64,000 nucleotides of DNA from JANQPX01 sp039197065 (lineage in GTDB: Bacteria > Pseudomonadota > Alphaproteobacteria > Geminicoccales > Geminicoccaceae). Both the position numbers and the translations under genes were made by a program. Shown here one piece after another: positions 7,227 to 16,974 of this stretch (positions are counted from its first letter, which is position 1; each line of letters starts with the position of its first letter). The stretch covers positions 62,001 to 126,000 of the forward strand of contig JBCCUL010000017.1 of the NCBI GenBank assembly GCA_039197065.1, given 5' to 3'. The notes beneath the pieces are model-generated. The model was given only the letters and a program-made list of their open reading frames with translations, did not search any database and was not told where the DNA came from.

Positions 7227-9623
7227 TTAAAAGCGCAGGCTGTAGGTAAGACCGATGCCGGCCTCCGGATCACGGTCCTTTTGATGATCTGGATTGAAGC
7301 GCAGAAAGCCTGCGGTTTGCACCTCCTGATCCCCTTTCTGGCCAAGCGGCAAACGATAGCCGATCTCAGCCGCGATCTCGCGGGCTTCGGGAGCCAGATC
7401 GATCCTTTGCGTCGCGGTCTGGACAGCGCCATCCTGCTCCCTGGCCACCGGCAGGTTCACGGTCACCTCCGCACGCTCCTGACGGAAGGGCTGACCGATC
7501 ATCAGGGTGAGGCCGTCATCGTCGGCCGCCAGATCGCGGATCACGAGCCCGGCGCCGAAGGCTTCGGAACGGGCGTCGGACCAGTTGCTGAGCAGCGCTC
7601 CGTCGGCATCGCCGATGGATGAGCGTCCGCGCGTGTAGGTGGTGAACCAGTCGATATCGTCGGCGATCGGCCCGACGAGGGAGATCGTCAAGAACTGCGA
7701 TCGAGCCCTGGTCTCGTCGCCGAATGCGCCGCTGGCCCGGCTGCCGAGAAATGCGCCCTCTTCCTGCAAAAGGCCAAGGCCAAGGTGAAGGTCGACGTTA
7801 CGCGGCAGCACCTGCTCGATGTCGAAGCGCTGCAGCGAGGTTTCGGGCTCTTCCTCGTCATCGAACGAACCGAATATGGAAAGGGCGATGTCGGTACCCT
7901 CAGCCGGGTTGAAGCTGACGCCGGCTCCAGAAGAGGCCGAAAGCAGCCTGTCATAGGGCGACAGGATCTCGCCATGTTGCAAAAAGGTCGCCTGTCGACC
8001 GCGGAGCGCTTCCTCAAGGCCAAGCCGAGCTTCGTTCCCGCCATGAAGCGAGGCGAAAATCGTGGCCCCACCCGCCACCTCCGCAGAAAAGCTAAAAGGC
8101 ACGATCTCGTCAGACCGCTCATATTGCGCAAACGACGTTGTCAAGAATGCCGCCTCCGAGCCTGCAACGTCGTCATCCTGCACGATCGCCGCCAGGCGCG
8201 CATGGGGCAGCCCGGCTGCCGTGACCGATCCGCTTCGACGGCCGACAAAGGCGGCAAGGCCAGGATTGCGCTCCTTGGAGGAGACGCCGTCTGCAAGATC
8301 GACGGGAAACGGGAACCCCATGCCGTCAACGGTCATGGCGCGCCCGAGCAGCTCTCTGGCGGCGTCATTCATCGCAAGGCCAGGGCCAAGATCGAGGGCC
8401 GTCGCCGCAAGCGGCGTGACCGGTCCGTCAACCGTCGCCCCGATGGGAAATCCGACGGGTCCGACCGGCGCCATCGCCGCTTCCAGATCGAGGCGGCCTC
8501 GCCCGAAGGTGCTGTCAACGCCGACAGCGCCAAGATCGGCTGCGGTCAGGAGTAGGCGATTGACGACATCCTGGCTGGAGACCCCTGGAAAAGCCGCTTT
8601 GACCACCGCGGCGGCGCCGGCGACATAGGGTGCGGCAAAGGAGGTGCCGCTGCCGATGCCATAGGCGCCGCCAGTCAGCGTCGAGCGCACATTCGTGCCA
8701 GGCGCGAACAGACAATAATCCGCCGTATCGCCACAGAGATTGCTGCTGGCCGCCGCCTGATCGGTCGATGTCAGATTACCAACGACGATCGCCAGCCCAG
8801 CGATGCCGGCATCGTCGGCGTAGGCTGCAGGATAGATCGGCTGGTTGCCACCATCATTGCCGGCGGCAAGCACCATGATCTTGTCTTCGGCAGCGGCGGC
8901 CAGCATCGCGGTACGGAGCTTGGCGAAGACGCTGTCATTACCGGCGGAGGCTCCGAGGCTGAGATTTAAGATATCAGATTCGACCGCCAGCTCTCCAGCC
9001 GACAGACCTGACGCCGCACGAAGGGCGTCCACCAGATCGTCGGTTCCGAAGGAGACGAAACCGTTCCTTGCGGTTTCGGACGGCCGCGACGCTTGGAAGT
9101 TCACCAGCGTCGCGCGATACGCCATGCCGTGCATGTCGTTGGGATTGGTCGACTGAGTACGGCTGGCGCCGGCGATGCCGGCGACAAAGGTGGCATGATC
9201 ATCGCTGGATAACGCCTCGCCGCCTGCTGTCCAGCTGACCGTCGCGACATTGCCGAGATCGGGATGGGAAACGTCCATGCCGCTGTCGATGATGGCGATG
9301 CGCACGCCCTGGCCGCCGGGAAGGCCGCCGGCGCGTCTTGCATATCCTTCAGCCGCCTTCAGCTGAGCGAGGCCGGTGCTGTTCGCGTATTCGGCACTCC
9401 CCGACCAGTCAGCGGCGACCGCAGGCGATGACGGTTCGGAAACAGGATCCAGGAAACTGGCGCTCGGGTTGGCCTGCAGGCTGCCGCTGCTACCACCGCC
9501 GCCACTGCCGGAGCAGGAAGCGAGCATCAAGGCGGCCAAACCCAAGGCCATCGACGTTCCCGGAGGCAGGACGGAACAGTGCCGTACCGTTCGATAGCCT
9601 TCATCGATCCCGATCATCACCAC
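7227..9623 (-). CDS. Subtilisin-like (S8) lipoprotein protease with autotransporter-like C-terminus, paralogue 1
   Basis: A 798-residue exported protease. A lipobox (LMLASC, Cys37) predicts lipid anchoring, followed by a Gly/Ser linker. The S8 domain spans about residues 85-390 with Asp113 (IAIIDSGMDVSHPD), His143 (DDHATFVAGIAGA) and Ser328 (GTSFAAPYVAG). The last about 350 residues show alternating beta-strand patterns and end in a terminal Phe (LTYSLRF), typical of an outer-membrane barrel. The layout resembles NalP-type subtilase autotransporters, which are also lipoproteins. It is a paralogue of the gene at 10366-12711, with matching N- and C-terminal segments. A very AT-rich leader upstream (9624-9720) probably carries its own promoter. 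Confidence 0.82.
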   Translation of the reverse strand: MVMIGIDEGYRTVRHCSVLPPGTSMALGLAALMLASCSGSGGGGSSGSLQANPSASFLDPVSEPSSPAVAADWSGSAEYANSTGLAQLKAAEGYARRAGGLPGGQGVRIAIIDSGMDVSHPDLGNVATVSWTAGGEALSSDDHATFVAGIAGASRTQSTNPNDMHGMAYRATLVNFQASRPSETARNGFVSFGTDDLVDALRAASGLSAGELAVESDILNLSLGASAGNDSVFAKLRTAMLAAAAEDKIMVLAAGNDGGNQPIYPAAYADDAGIAGLAIVVGNLTSTDQAAASSNLCGDTADYCLFAPGTNVRSTLTGGAYGIGSGTSFAAPYVAGAAAVVKAAFPGVSSQDVVNRLLLTAADLGAVGVDSTFGRGRLDLEAAMAPVGPVGFPIGATVDGPVTPLAATALDLGPGLAMNDAARELLGRAMTVDGMGFPFPVDLADGVSSKERNPGLAAFVGRRSGSVTAAGLPHARLAAIVQDDDVAGSEAAFLTTSFAQYERSDEIVPFSFSAEVAGGATIFASLHGGNEARLGLEEALRGRQATFLQHGEILSPYDRLLSASSGAGVSFNPAEGTDIALSIFGSFDDEEEPETSLQRFDIEQVLPRNVDLHLGLGLLQEEGAFLGSRASGAFGDETRARSQFLTISLVGPIADDIDWFTTYTRGRSSIGDADGALLSNWSDARSEAFGAGLVIRDLAADDDGLTLMIGQPFRQERAEVTVNLPVAREQDGAVQTATQRIDLAPEAREIAAEIGYRLPLGQKGDQEVQTAGFLRFNPDHQKDRDPEAGIGLTYSLRF

Positions 9624-9756
9624 CCTCGCCTGTACTGATGGAAGAGATCAGGAGTTATTTCTATTTATGATTGATTTTCAATGATTTTTTTTGTCCTTAA
9701 AATTGAGAGAAATGCGCCAAGCCCGGCAGTGATGGTGATATGACGAACAAAGAAAA

Positions 9757-9783
9757 GGACGCCCGCTCAGAAAACGGGCGTCC
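9757..9783 (-). terminator. Rho-independent terminator for the 12.7-9.8 kb operon
   Basis: On the minus strand a perfect 9-bp stem (GGACGCCCG / CGGGCGTCC, loop 9 nt) is followed by TTTTCTTTG, about 30 nt past the stop codon of the small lipoprotein gene. Confidence 0.88.
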
Positions 9784-9812
9784 AGCCTTGATCTTGTCGG
9801 ACAGGTCTTGGC

Positions 9813-10346
9813 CTAGCTGCAGCTGCTTTTCGGCTTCCAGGCTTTATAGCTGTCGTCGGCCGTCCTGTAGTAGATGACTTCATTCTCGACGGGCAGGTCG
9901 GCATTGACCGGCTGAGCGCGATAGCGCTCGCACCCATCATCGTCGGGTTCCATCGCCAACATCTCGACCCGACAGACATCGGGATCACGCGCGATCCCGA
10001 ACCCGCCGTCCGCCTGACGGAAGTGAACAGCCGTCTTGACAGGATTGTCGCTGGTCGAAAACGGCGTGAAGGTTTCACAGCCGTCTTCGTCCACGCCGGT
10101 TGGGATCATGAAGAGATCGTCGCTGACCTGAATGGCCATCTCCGGAACCGTCCCGTCACGTCCCCCGTCGAGGCTCTGGATCTTGTCTTCCGCACTCACC
10201 GTTCCACCGCCTTCAGCACTGCGCCACTCGCTCATTTCCTGGCAACCGACCAGGGTCAGTCCTAGAAGGCCGACCAAGCCCCATCTCGGTAGCGACAGGT
10301 GATATCCTCGACCCGAATGCCATGCCATCATACGATCTTCCATCAT
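9813..10346 (-). CDS. Small lipoprotein with duplicated Cys-bounded repeat
   Basis: Not a family I recognise. The 177-residue product has a lipobox signal peptide (GLTLVGC, Cys about 35). The mature part holds two tandem units of about 40 residues, each opening with an acidic DEDGCE or DDDGCE and closing with a Cys (one ends in PDVC, the other in the C-terminal KSSC). This suggests two small disulphide-bonded modules. It starts 19 nt after the stop of the subtilase at 10366-12711 and is followed by a terminator, so the two form an operon. A role as an inhibitor, chaperone or partner of the protease is only inferred from this. ATG at 10331 is an alternative start. Confidence 0.7.
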   Translation of the reverse strand: MMEDRMMAWHSGRGYHLSLPRWGLVGLLGLTLVGCQEMSEWRSAEGGGTVSAEDKIQSLDGGRDGTVPEMAIQVSDDLFMIPTGVDEDGCETFTPFSTSDNPVKTAVHFRQADGGFGIARDPDVCRVEMLAMEPDDDGCERYRAQPVNADLPVENEVIYYRTADDSYKAWKPKSSCS

Positions 10347-10365
10347 CAGTAATATGGGTGCAGCC

Positions 10366-12711
10366 TTAGAAGTTGAGCCGGTACTTCAGGCCGAAGCCGG
10401 CATCGGGATCGGCATCGGGATCATGGTCAGGGTTCAGGCGCAGGAAGACGCCTGTGGCCAGACCGTGGTCGTCGTCGCTGAGGCCGAAATCATAGGTGGC
10501 CTCAAAGGCGATTTCCCGACCGGATGGCGAGAGATCGAGCGTGCCGCTGTCCTGAAGGACCTGACCGTCCGGTGTTCTTCCGGTCGGCACGGTCACCTCG
10601 GCCGATCCGTTGGAGACGCGAAGCGGCTGGCCGACCATGAAGGTCAAACCATCACCATTGGAGGCTACATCGGCAAGGGAGAAGCCCGCACCGAAAGCGG
10701 ACGAGCGAAGCCTGGAGACATCGGAAATCAGACCGGATCCGCCGGATCCGTCGGTCAGACCGTAGGTGTAGGCGCTGAACAGCTTCAGATCATCGGTGAC
10801 CGGCGCCACCATGGACAGGTCGACATAGTGCGACTTGCCGCCGCTGTCACCGCCGAAAGCGCCGCTGGCCTCGCTGCCGAGGAAGCCGCCGTCCTCGTCC
10901 ATGAAGCCGTAACCGAGGCGCAGCTGAATGTCGCCAACGGTGCGATGGGTGAGTTCGACCTTCTGCATCGAGGACTCACGCCCCGTCTGATCGTCCGAGG
11001 ACACGAAGGTGGAGAGAAGCAGGCTGGTGGAGTCGCTAAGCTCGATCGCTGTTCCGCCACCGGTCTGTTCACCGGCGATCTGATCGAAGGGCGCCAGGAA
11101 CGCGGCAGGCTGGAACAGGCCGCCTGACTCAGGAACGATCTGGGTGACACCGACCTCCGTCACGCTCGAACCGTTCAGGCCGAAAAAGAAGTCCACGCCT
11201 TCGGCAAGTTCGGACTGCATTTGCAGACGGGGTGATTCCGCCGCCTTGTACAGCGAGGTGTCGCTCGGCGCGAAGGGCGCACGATAGGGATCATCGAGCC
11301 AGGGGTCTTTCGCCAGCGACAACGTGGCCTCGACATCATTGGTCCCGAGCACGACAGACTGCCTATCCGAACTCCCGATGAAGGATGCGAGGCCGGTCGA
11401 GCGTGACTGGGTTTCTGCGGCATCGCTGAGGTCGACGCCAAAGGGGAAATTATCGTCATCGAGCGCGATAGCGTCGGCCAGAATGCTGGCGCCTGCTCCG
11501 GAGAACGAAAGTGAATTGCCGAGCGAGAGCCCGCTGTCCGAAAGCCGCGCCTTCGAGCCGTCGAGACGATTCGAAGTCGCGACGTTGAGTTGTCCCTGCG
11601 GCGACAATGCGTTCTCAAGGTTCAGAAGTCCGCGGCCGAAGGTTGAATCCGTACCGCGAGCGCCAAGATCGGTTGCGGTGCTGAGCAGACGATTGCCGGC
11701 TTCCTGCGGCGAGGTTCCGGGGAAAGCGGCCTGAACAACAGCGGCAGCGCCACTGATCATCGGCGCCGAATAGGACGTGCCGCTGCCGATATTGCCGACG
11801 CCGCCTCCGGGCTGCGCGCCCTGGAAACCGACCCCAGGCGCCGCGAGGCAGCGCTGCTCGACGCCGAGACAGGTGTTGCTGAAGTCGGCAAGATCGTTGT
11901 CGTCATCCACGGCCACGGCGACGATCACGCCATTCGCCGTGCCTGGATCGGCCGCGAATAGCGCTGGGAAATTGGCGCCAAGCTCCACGACGGAACCGGG
12001 GTCCAGGCCCGCCAGATCCTCGAAGTCGTCGAGATTGTCCCCGTCATTGCCGGCCGAAACCACCATAAGCGAACCACGGCCAGCCGCCCTTCTCATGGCA
12101 TTGCCGATCAGCTGCGCTCCGGCGCTGGGCGTACGGTCGATGATCGTGCCATCACTAAGGCGCACCGTTCCGGAAAAACCGAAACCGAGACTCATATTGA
12201 TGATGTCGGCGCCACCCGTAGACGCGGTATCGACGGCGGAAGCGATCGCCTCGCTGTCGAAAAGGATCTCATTTCGATTGTTCGGGTCCTGATCGCCAAC
12301 CTGGAAAGCCAAGATACCGGCATTGAAGGCCACGCCCTGAATGCCGCCATTGCCGTCAGCACCCGCGGCTATGCCGGCGACCGCCGTACCGTGGTCGCTG
12401 TCGACATCGGCCGAGCCCCGGAACAGCAGGCTTTGGATCAGATTGGGCGCGAGATCAGGGTGATCTTCGTCGATGCCATCGTCGAGAATAGCGATGACAA
12501 CGCCTTCACCCCCCTGAGCGCCGGTGACTTGTGCATAGCCTTGCGATGCGCGGATCTGATCGAGACCCGTCGAGCTTCTGAATTCCTGCGTTCTGAATTC
12601 GTTGCCGGGGCCGTCATCGCCGCTACTGCTGCATGCGGCAACGGTCGCTATGGCGGTGCCGGCCAGAAAAATGCGAACCAATCCGTTAATGCCATTGTAC
12701 TTAGTGCTCAT
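10366..12711 (-). CDS. Subtilisin-like (S8) lipoprotein protease with autotransporter-like C-terminus, paralogue 2
   Basis: A 781-residue exported protease. The lipobox is ATVAAC (Cys27). The catalytic triad is Asp77 (IAILDDGIDEDHPD), His107 (DHGTAVAGIAAG) and Ser313 (GTSYSAPMISG). The C-terminal third is rich in alternating strands and ends DPDAGFGLKYRLNF, closely parallel to the end of paralogue 1 (EAGIGLTYSLRF). Between protease and barrel both paralogues share a GLA(S/A)F(I/V)G segment. It is first gene of a two-gene operon with the duplicated-Cys lipoprotein. The AT-rich region 12712-12830 upstream is its likely promoter. Surface proteolysis is the expected role; substrates are unknown. 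Confidence 0.83.
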   Translation of the reverse strand: MSTKYNGINGLVRIFLAGTAIATVAACSSSGDDGPGNEFRTQEFRSSTGLDQIRASQGYAQVTGAQGGEGVVIAILDDGIDEDHPDLAPNLIQSLLFRGSADVDSDHGTAVAGIAAGADGNGGIQGVAFNAGILAFQVGDQDPNNRNEILFDSEAIASAVDTASTGGADIINMSLGFGFSGTVRLSDGTIIDRTPSAGAQLIGNAMRRAAGRGSLMVVSAGNDGDNLDDFEDLAGLDPGSVVELGANFPALFAADPGTANGVIVAVAVDDDNDLADFSNTCLGVEQRCLAAPGVGFQGAQPGGGVGNIGSGTSYSAPMISGAAAVVQAAFPGTSPQEAGNRLLSTATDLGARGTDSTFGRGLLNLENALSPQGQLNVATSNRLDGSKARLSDSGLSLGNSLSFSGAGASILADAIALDDDNFPFGVDLSDAAETQSRSTGLASFIGSSDRQSVVLGTNDVEATLSLAKDPWLDDPYRAPFAPSDTSLYKAAESPRLQMQSELAEGVDFFFGLNGSSVTEVGVTQIVPESGGLFQPAAFLAPFDQIAGEQTGGGTAIELSDSTSLLLSTFVSSDDQTGRESSMQKVELTHRTVGDIQLRLGYGFMDEDGGFLGSEASGAFGGDSGGKSHYVDLSMVAPVTDDLKLFSAYTYGLTDGSGGSGLISDVSRLRSSAFGAGFSLADVASNGDGLTFMVGQPLRVSNGSAEVTVPTGRTPDGQVLQDSGTLDLSPSGREIAFEATYDFGLSDDDHGLATGVFLRLNPDHDPDADPDAGFGLKYRLNF

Positions 12712-13141
12712 GGATCACCTCAATAATTGCCCGCTGTAATAAAATTAAATAAATGATCAACAATCAATAACGCAAAATGCCAACCAAAGACAATATAAGT
12801 TCACCTAAGAATTGACATTTCCAATTCTGGATCCGTCAACGCAAAGGCCCATCCTTCGTTCACACATCATGATGTCGTTTCAGACCGCTTGCCCCTCGAT
12901 TGGACTTGCTAATTCCATCGCCAGCCAACAAGAATGGATTTCAGGTCGAAACGGCACTAAGATGCCGTCAATATCAAGCTGGCAAGGCGTCCTTGAGGGC
13001 GATGCGAGGGAGGCCAATGGCAAACTGGTCAGACAATGACGTTGCCGCTAAGGGAAGCCGGATAGAGGGGCGCTCTGGGCTATCGTCCGGAATGGCGTTC
13101 TCCAGATCGCTTGTGTCGGCCGTGGTGATCCTTCCTGCCTG
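12712..13141. other. Divergent intergenic region, AT-rich left half
   Basis: 430 nt without a convincing gene, between the divergent protease operon and the ligase/ABC operon. The left 120 nt are strongly AT-rich. A perfect 7-bp dyad, AGAATTG / CAATTCT with a 7-nt spacer, lies at 12808-12828 and overlaps a TTGACA. It could be an operator or part of a promoter; no matching -10 element stands out. Confidence 0.4.
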
Positions 13142-15064
13142 ATGGTCATGCAGCTTCCTGATCTCACCATCCAAGACACCTTGCCGAAACTCCTGAAGAT
13201 GAACGCCGAGCGCTGGCCGGACGAAGTGGCGACGCGCGAGAAGGATTTCGGCGTCTGGAAGCGTTACAGCTGGGCGGAAACCTATACGCATGTGCAAGAG
13301 CTCGCACTCGGCCTGATAGCGCTTGGCGTTGGTCGAGACGATGTCGTCGGCATCATCGGACGCAATCGGCCGCACTGGGTCTGGGCCGAACTCGCAGGAC
13401 ACAGCGTCGGCGCTATGTCGCTTGGCATTTACGAGGACAGCCTCGGCAAGGAAGTCACCTATCTCCTCGATTATGGCGAGGTCAAACTCGTCTTCGCCGA
13501 AAATGAGGAGCAGGCGGACAAGCTTCTGGAGATCGCCGATGGGCTGCCGTCGCTCAAATGGATCGTCTACAATGACGAGCGCGGCATGCGGAAATATGAC
13601 GATCCGCGCCTGTTGAGCCGGGCGGCTCTGGCGGAACGCGGACGCGAGGTCGATGGCGCCCGCCTCGATGCGGCGATCGATGCCGGCAAAGGCGACGATG
13701 TTGCGATCCTCTGCACGACATCGGGCACGACGTCCAACCCGAAGCTCGCGATGCTGCAGCACCGCCCTTTTCTCGAGCATATCTCGGCCTATCTGCGCGC
13801 TGATCCGCGCGAGCCGACCGACGAATATATGTCGCTCCTGCCGATGGCCTGGATCATGGAGCAGGTCTATGCGGTGGCCATGCCGCTGCTTTGCCGGATC
13901 AGGGTGAACTACCCTGAAGATCAGACGACGGCGATGCATGATCTGCGCGAAATCGGACCGACCCATGTGCTCCTGGCGCCCAGGGTCTGGGAGCAGATTT
14001 CGGCCGATGTCCATGCGCGCATGCTCGACGCCAACCGGCTGAGCCAGAAAATTTTCGAACGCGGCGTCAAAGCCGGCACCGAGGCGCTGGATCAGGGCCG
14101 GCGCTCCTGGTTCGCCGATGCCTTTCTTTACAACACGCTGCGCGACCGGCTCGGCTTTTCCAATGTTCGGGCTGCCGCGACCGGCGGCGCCGCCCTCGGC
14201 CCCGAAACGTTCAAATTCTTCCTCGCCATGGGCGTGCCGCTTCGCCAGCTCTACGGGCAGACCGAGCTTTGCGGCGCCTATACGCTACAGCGGTCCGAGC
14301 ATGGGCTGGATTTCGACAGCTCCGGACCGGCGTTCGACAATACGGAGATTCGCATCGAGCGGCCGGACGAGAACGGTGTGGGCGAGATCGTCACCCGTCA
14401 TCCCGGCATGTTCAAAGGCTACTACAAGCAGCCCGAAGCCTCGAATGAGACGCTGACCGAGGATGGCTGGATGATGACCGGCGACGCCGGTTTTCTCGAC
14501 GACAAGGGCAGGCTCACGGTCATCGACCGTGTGAAGGACCTGGCGACCACCTCACGCGGCGTCAACTTCTCGCCGCAATTCATTGAAAACAAGCTTAAAT
14601 TCTCCCCCTATATCGGCGAATGCGTGGTGCTCGGCAACGGCCACGAGAATGTCACGGCGATCCTCTGCATTCGCTATTCGATGGTGTCCAAATGGGCGGA
14701 GGCCAAGGGTCTGGCCTTCACAACCTACACCACGCTGTCCGCCCTGCCGGAGGTCTATGCGCTGATCCAGGGCGAGGTGGACAAGGTCAACGCCACGCTG
14801 CCGCCCGCCCAGCGGATCGCGAGGTTCCTCCTTCTCTACAAGGAGCTGGACGCCGATGACGGTGAGCTTACGCGCACCAGGAAGGTGCGCCGCACCGTGA
14901 TCGACGAGCGCTACGCCCCGATCATCGAGGCGCTCTATGGCGGCCAGGATCGGGTGGTGATGGAAACCGAAGTCACCTTCGAAGACGGCCGCACCGGCCA
15001 GATCCGTGCCGACATGACGATCGTCGCCACCGGCGACGGGGTTGACCAGATGGCGGCGGAATAG
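13142..15064 (+). CDS. AMP-forming long-chain acyl-CoA synthetase-like ligase
   Basis: A 640-residue member of the ANL superfamily, activating a carboxylic acid as acyl-AMP and then acyl-CoA. The ATP-binding P-loop is CTTSGTTSNPKLAM (about residues 196-209), the YGQTEL motif follows at about 376, and the GDAGFLDDKGRLTVIDRVKD hinge at about 444-463. Catalytic-domain Lys would lie in the C-terminal subdomain (TRTRKVRR region). It is 8 nt upstream of the LivG-like ATPase gene and leads an operon with a HAAT-type importer. The usual reading of this layout is that the transporter imports an aromatic or other carboxylate which the ligase activates. The substrate cannot be deduced. Start may be M1 or M3. 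Confidence 0.85.
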   Translation: MVMQLPDLTIQDTLPKLLKMNAERWPDEVATREKDFGVWKRYSWAETYTHVQELALGLIALGVGRDDVVGIIGRNRPHWVWAELAGHSVGAMSLGIYEDSLGKEVTYLLDYGEVKLVFAENEEQADKLLEIADGLPSLKWIVYNDERGMRKYDDPRLLSRAALAERGREVDGARLDAAIDAGKGDDVAILCTTSGTTSNPKLAMLQHRPFLEHISAYLRADPREPTDEYMSLLPMAWIMEQVYAVAMPLLCRIRVNYPEDQTTAMHDLREIGPTHVLLAPRVWEQISADVHARMLDANRLSQKIFERGVKAGTEALDQGRRSWFADAFLYNTLRDRLGFSNVRAAATGGAALGPETFKFFLAMGVPLRQLYGQTELCGAYTLQRSEHGLDFDSSGPAFDNTEIRIERPDENGVGEIVTRHPGMFKGYYKQPEASNETLTEDGWMMTGDAGFLDDKGRLTVIDRVKDLATTSRGVNFSPQFIENKLKFSPYIGECVVLGNGHENVTAILCIRYSMVSKWAEAKGLAFTTYTTLSALPEVYALIQGEVDKVNATLPPAQRIARFLLLYKELDADDGELTRTRKVRRTVIDERYAPIIEALYGGQDRVVMETEVTFEDGRTGQIRADMTIVATGDGVDQMAAE

Positions 15065-15072
15065 GGTCAGGC

Positions 15073-16002
15073 ATGGCAACCGCAGCCCCCTCCAAAGCCA
15101 CCGACGCCCCCAGGGAAGACGAGGTCCAAGTCCAGGCCGACCTCGCCGAGGTCCTGCTGGCGGTGGAGGGGGTGACGTTGCGGTTTGGCGGCGTGACCGC
15201 GCTTACCGATGTCAGCTTTGACATTCGCCGGGCCGAGGTGCGTGCGATCATCGGCCCGAACGGCGCCGGCAAGTCCTCGATGCTGAACGTGATCAACGGC
15301 TTCTATCACCCGCAGGAAGGCCAGGTGACCTGGAAGGGTGTGACCCGCAGCCAGATGCGCCCGCATGAGGCGGCTGCAACCGGCATCGCGCGCACCTTTC
15401 AGAACATCGCGCTCTTTAAGGGCATGTCGACGATCGACAACATCATGACCGGCCGCATCTTGAAGATGAAGGCCGGCTTTCTCGAGCAGATGCTCTATTG
15501 GGGACGCGCGCAGAGGGAGGAGCTGGAGCATCGCGCCGAGGTCGAGAAGATCATCGACTTTTTGGAAATCCAATCCGTGCGCAACACCCCGGTGGGCAAG
15601 CTTCCCTACGGCCTGCAAAAACGCGTCGAGCTCGCCCGCGCCCTTGCCGCCGAGCCGGAGCTGCTTTTGCTCGACGAGCCCATGGCCGGCATGAACCTCG
15701 AGGAAAAGGAGGACATGTGCCGCTTCGTCTTGGATGTGAACCAGGAGTTCGGAACGACGGTGGCATTGATCGAGCACGACATGGGCGTGGTGATGGATAT
15801 CTCGGACCGGGTGGTGGTGCTCGACTACGGCAAGAAGCTGGCCGACGGCACGCCGGACGAGGTCAGGAACGATCCGGCGGTCATCGAGGCCTATCTCGGC
15901 GTCAGTGCGGAGGCCCCGCAGCCTGAACTTGACGGTGCGACGCCGATATCCGACGGGGGCCACCGAACGCCCGCGTCGGTTCCAGACGCGTCGAGGTCGT
16001 AG
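15073..16002 (+). CDS. HAAT-type ABC importer ATPase (LivG-like)
   Basis: A 309-residue ATPase subunit. Walker A GPNGAGKSS, a LivG-type signature region (LPYGLQKRVELARALA), Walker B LLLLDEPMAG and switch His (IEHDMG) are all visible. The C-terminal end resembles the LivG extension (VRNDPAVIEAYLG). It sits in the order ligase - LivG - LivH - ClpP-like - LivM - binding protein - LivF, so it powers the importer in that cluster. The first 30 residues are a low-complexity leader not needed by the family. Confidence 0.9.
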   Translation: MATAAPSKATDAPREDEVQVQADLAEVLLAVEGVTLRFGGVTALTDVSFDIRRAEVRAIIGPNGAGKSSMLNVINGFYHPQEGQVTWKGVTRSQMRPHEAAATGIARTFQNIALFKGMSTIDNIMTGRILKMKAGFLEQMLYWGRAQREELEHRAEVEKIIDFLEIQSVRNTPVGKLPYGLQKRVELARALAAEPELLLLDEPMAGMNLEEKEDMCRFVLDVNQEFGTTVALIEHDMGVVMDISDRVVVLDYGKKLADGTPDEVRNDPAVIEAYLGVSAEAPQPELDGATPISDGGHRTPASVPDASRS

Positions 16003-16005
16003 ACG

Positions 16006-16974
16006 ATGAATTTCATCTCGACCTATCTCTTCAATCCTTTCGCCGAAATGGCCGCCTATCCCGCGGGCGTGCTGGAAACCGTGATCGCCGGTCTCGGCAA
16101 CGGTTTCCTGTACGCGCTCGTCGCGATCGGCTTCGTCATCATCTTCAAATCATCGAGCGTCTTCAACTTCGCCCAGGGCGCGATGGTGTTTTTCGCCGCC
16201 CTGAATTTCGCCGGCATGCTCAAGCTCGGCGTGCCCTGGTATCTCGCCGGCCTGTTCTCGCTGGCGGTGATGGTGGCGGTCGCGTTCGCCGTCGAGCGCG
16301 TGGTGCTGCGTCCCTTGGTCGGGCAGGACGGGCTTAGCCTGTTCATGGCGACCATCGGCGTCGCCTTCTTCATCGAAGGTTTTGGCGAGGCGATTTGGGG
16401 CGGTGATCCGAAACTCCTCAAGATCGGCCTGCCGGAAAGCGCGATCTTCACCTTCGACTACCCCTGGGGCCAGGCGCTTGGTCTGGATGTCATCATTCAG
16501 GAATCGGACCTGCTTGCCATCGGCGTTGGTCTGGTGATGGTGCTCGGCCTCTACATCTTCTTTCAATATTCGCGGGTCGGCAGAGCTCTTCGCGCGGTCG
16601 CCGACGACCATGCCGCTTCCATGTCGATCGGCATCCCGCTTAATCAGATGTGGATCGTGGTCTGGGCGCTGTCGGGCTTCACCGCCTTCGTCGCCGCCAC
16701 CGTTTGGGGCACCAAGATCCAGATCGAGCCGACGGTGATCAATCTGGCGCTCAAAGCGCTGCCGGTGCTGATCCTGGGCGGCCTCACCTCGATCCCGGGC
16801 GCGGTGATCGGCGGCTGCATCATCGGCGTCTCCGAGCTGATGTTCGAAACCTATTGGGGCCAGCCGCTGTTCGGCGGCGCCACCACCGAATGGTTCGCCT
16901 TCGTGCTGGCCGTCGTCTTCCTCCTTTTCCGGCCGCAGGGGCTTTTCGGGGAGCGCATTATTGAGCGTGTTTGA
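16006..16974 (+). CDS. HAAT-type ABC importer permease (LivH-like)
   Basis: A 322-residue inner-membrane permease with about eight hydrophobic segments. The family signatures are NGFLYALVAIGFVIIFKSS near the N-terminus, NFAQGAMVFF, and the EAA-like loop GRALRAVADDHAASMSIGIP. It pairs with the LivM-like permease at 17770. Its 3' end overlaps the ClpP-like gene by 14 nt. Confidence 0.9.
   Translation: MNFISTYLFNPFAEMAAYPAGVLETVIAGLGNGFLYALVAIGFVIIFKSSSVFNFAQGAMVFFAALNFAGMLKLGVPWYLAGLFSLAVMVAVAFAVERVVLRPLVGQDGLSLFMATIGVAFFIEGFGEAIWGGDPKLLKIGLPESAIFTFDYPWGQALGLDVIIQESDLLAIGVGLVMVLGLYIFFQYSRVGRALRAVADDHAASMSIGIPLNQMWIVVWALSGFTAFVAATVWGTKIQIEPTVINLALKALPVLILGGLTSIPGAVIGGCIIGVSELMFETYWGQPLFGGATTEWFAFVLAVVFLLFRPQGLFGERIIERV

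Noticed and set aside
12974..14014. 346-codon open frame on the minus strand
   Set aside because: Lies antisense to the acyl-CoA synthetase-like gene, no family features, composition typical of an antisense frame in GC-rich DNA.
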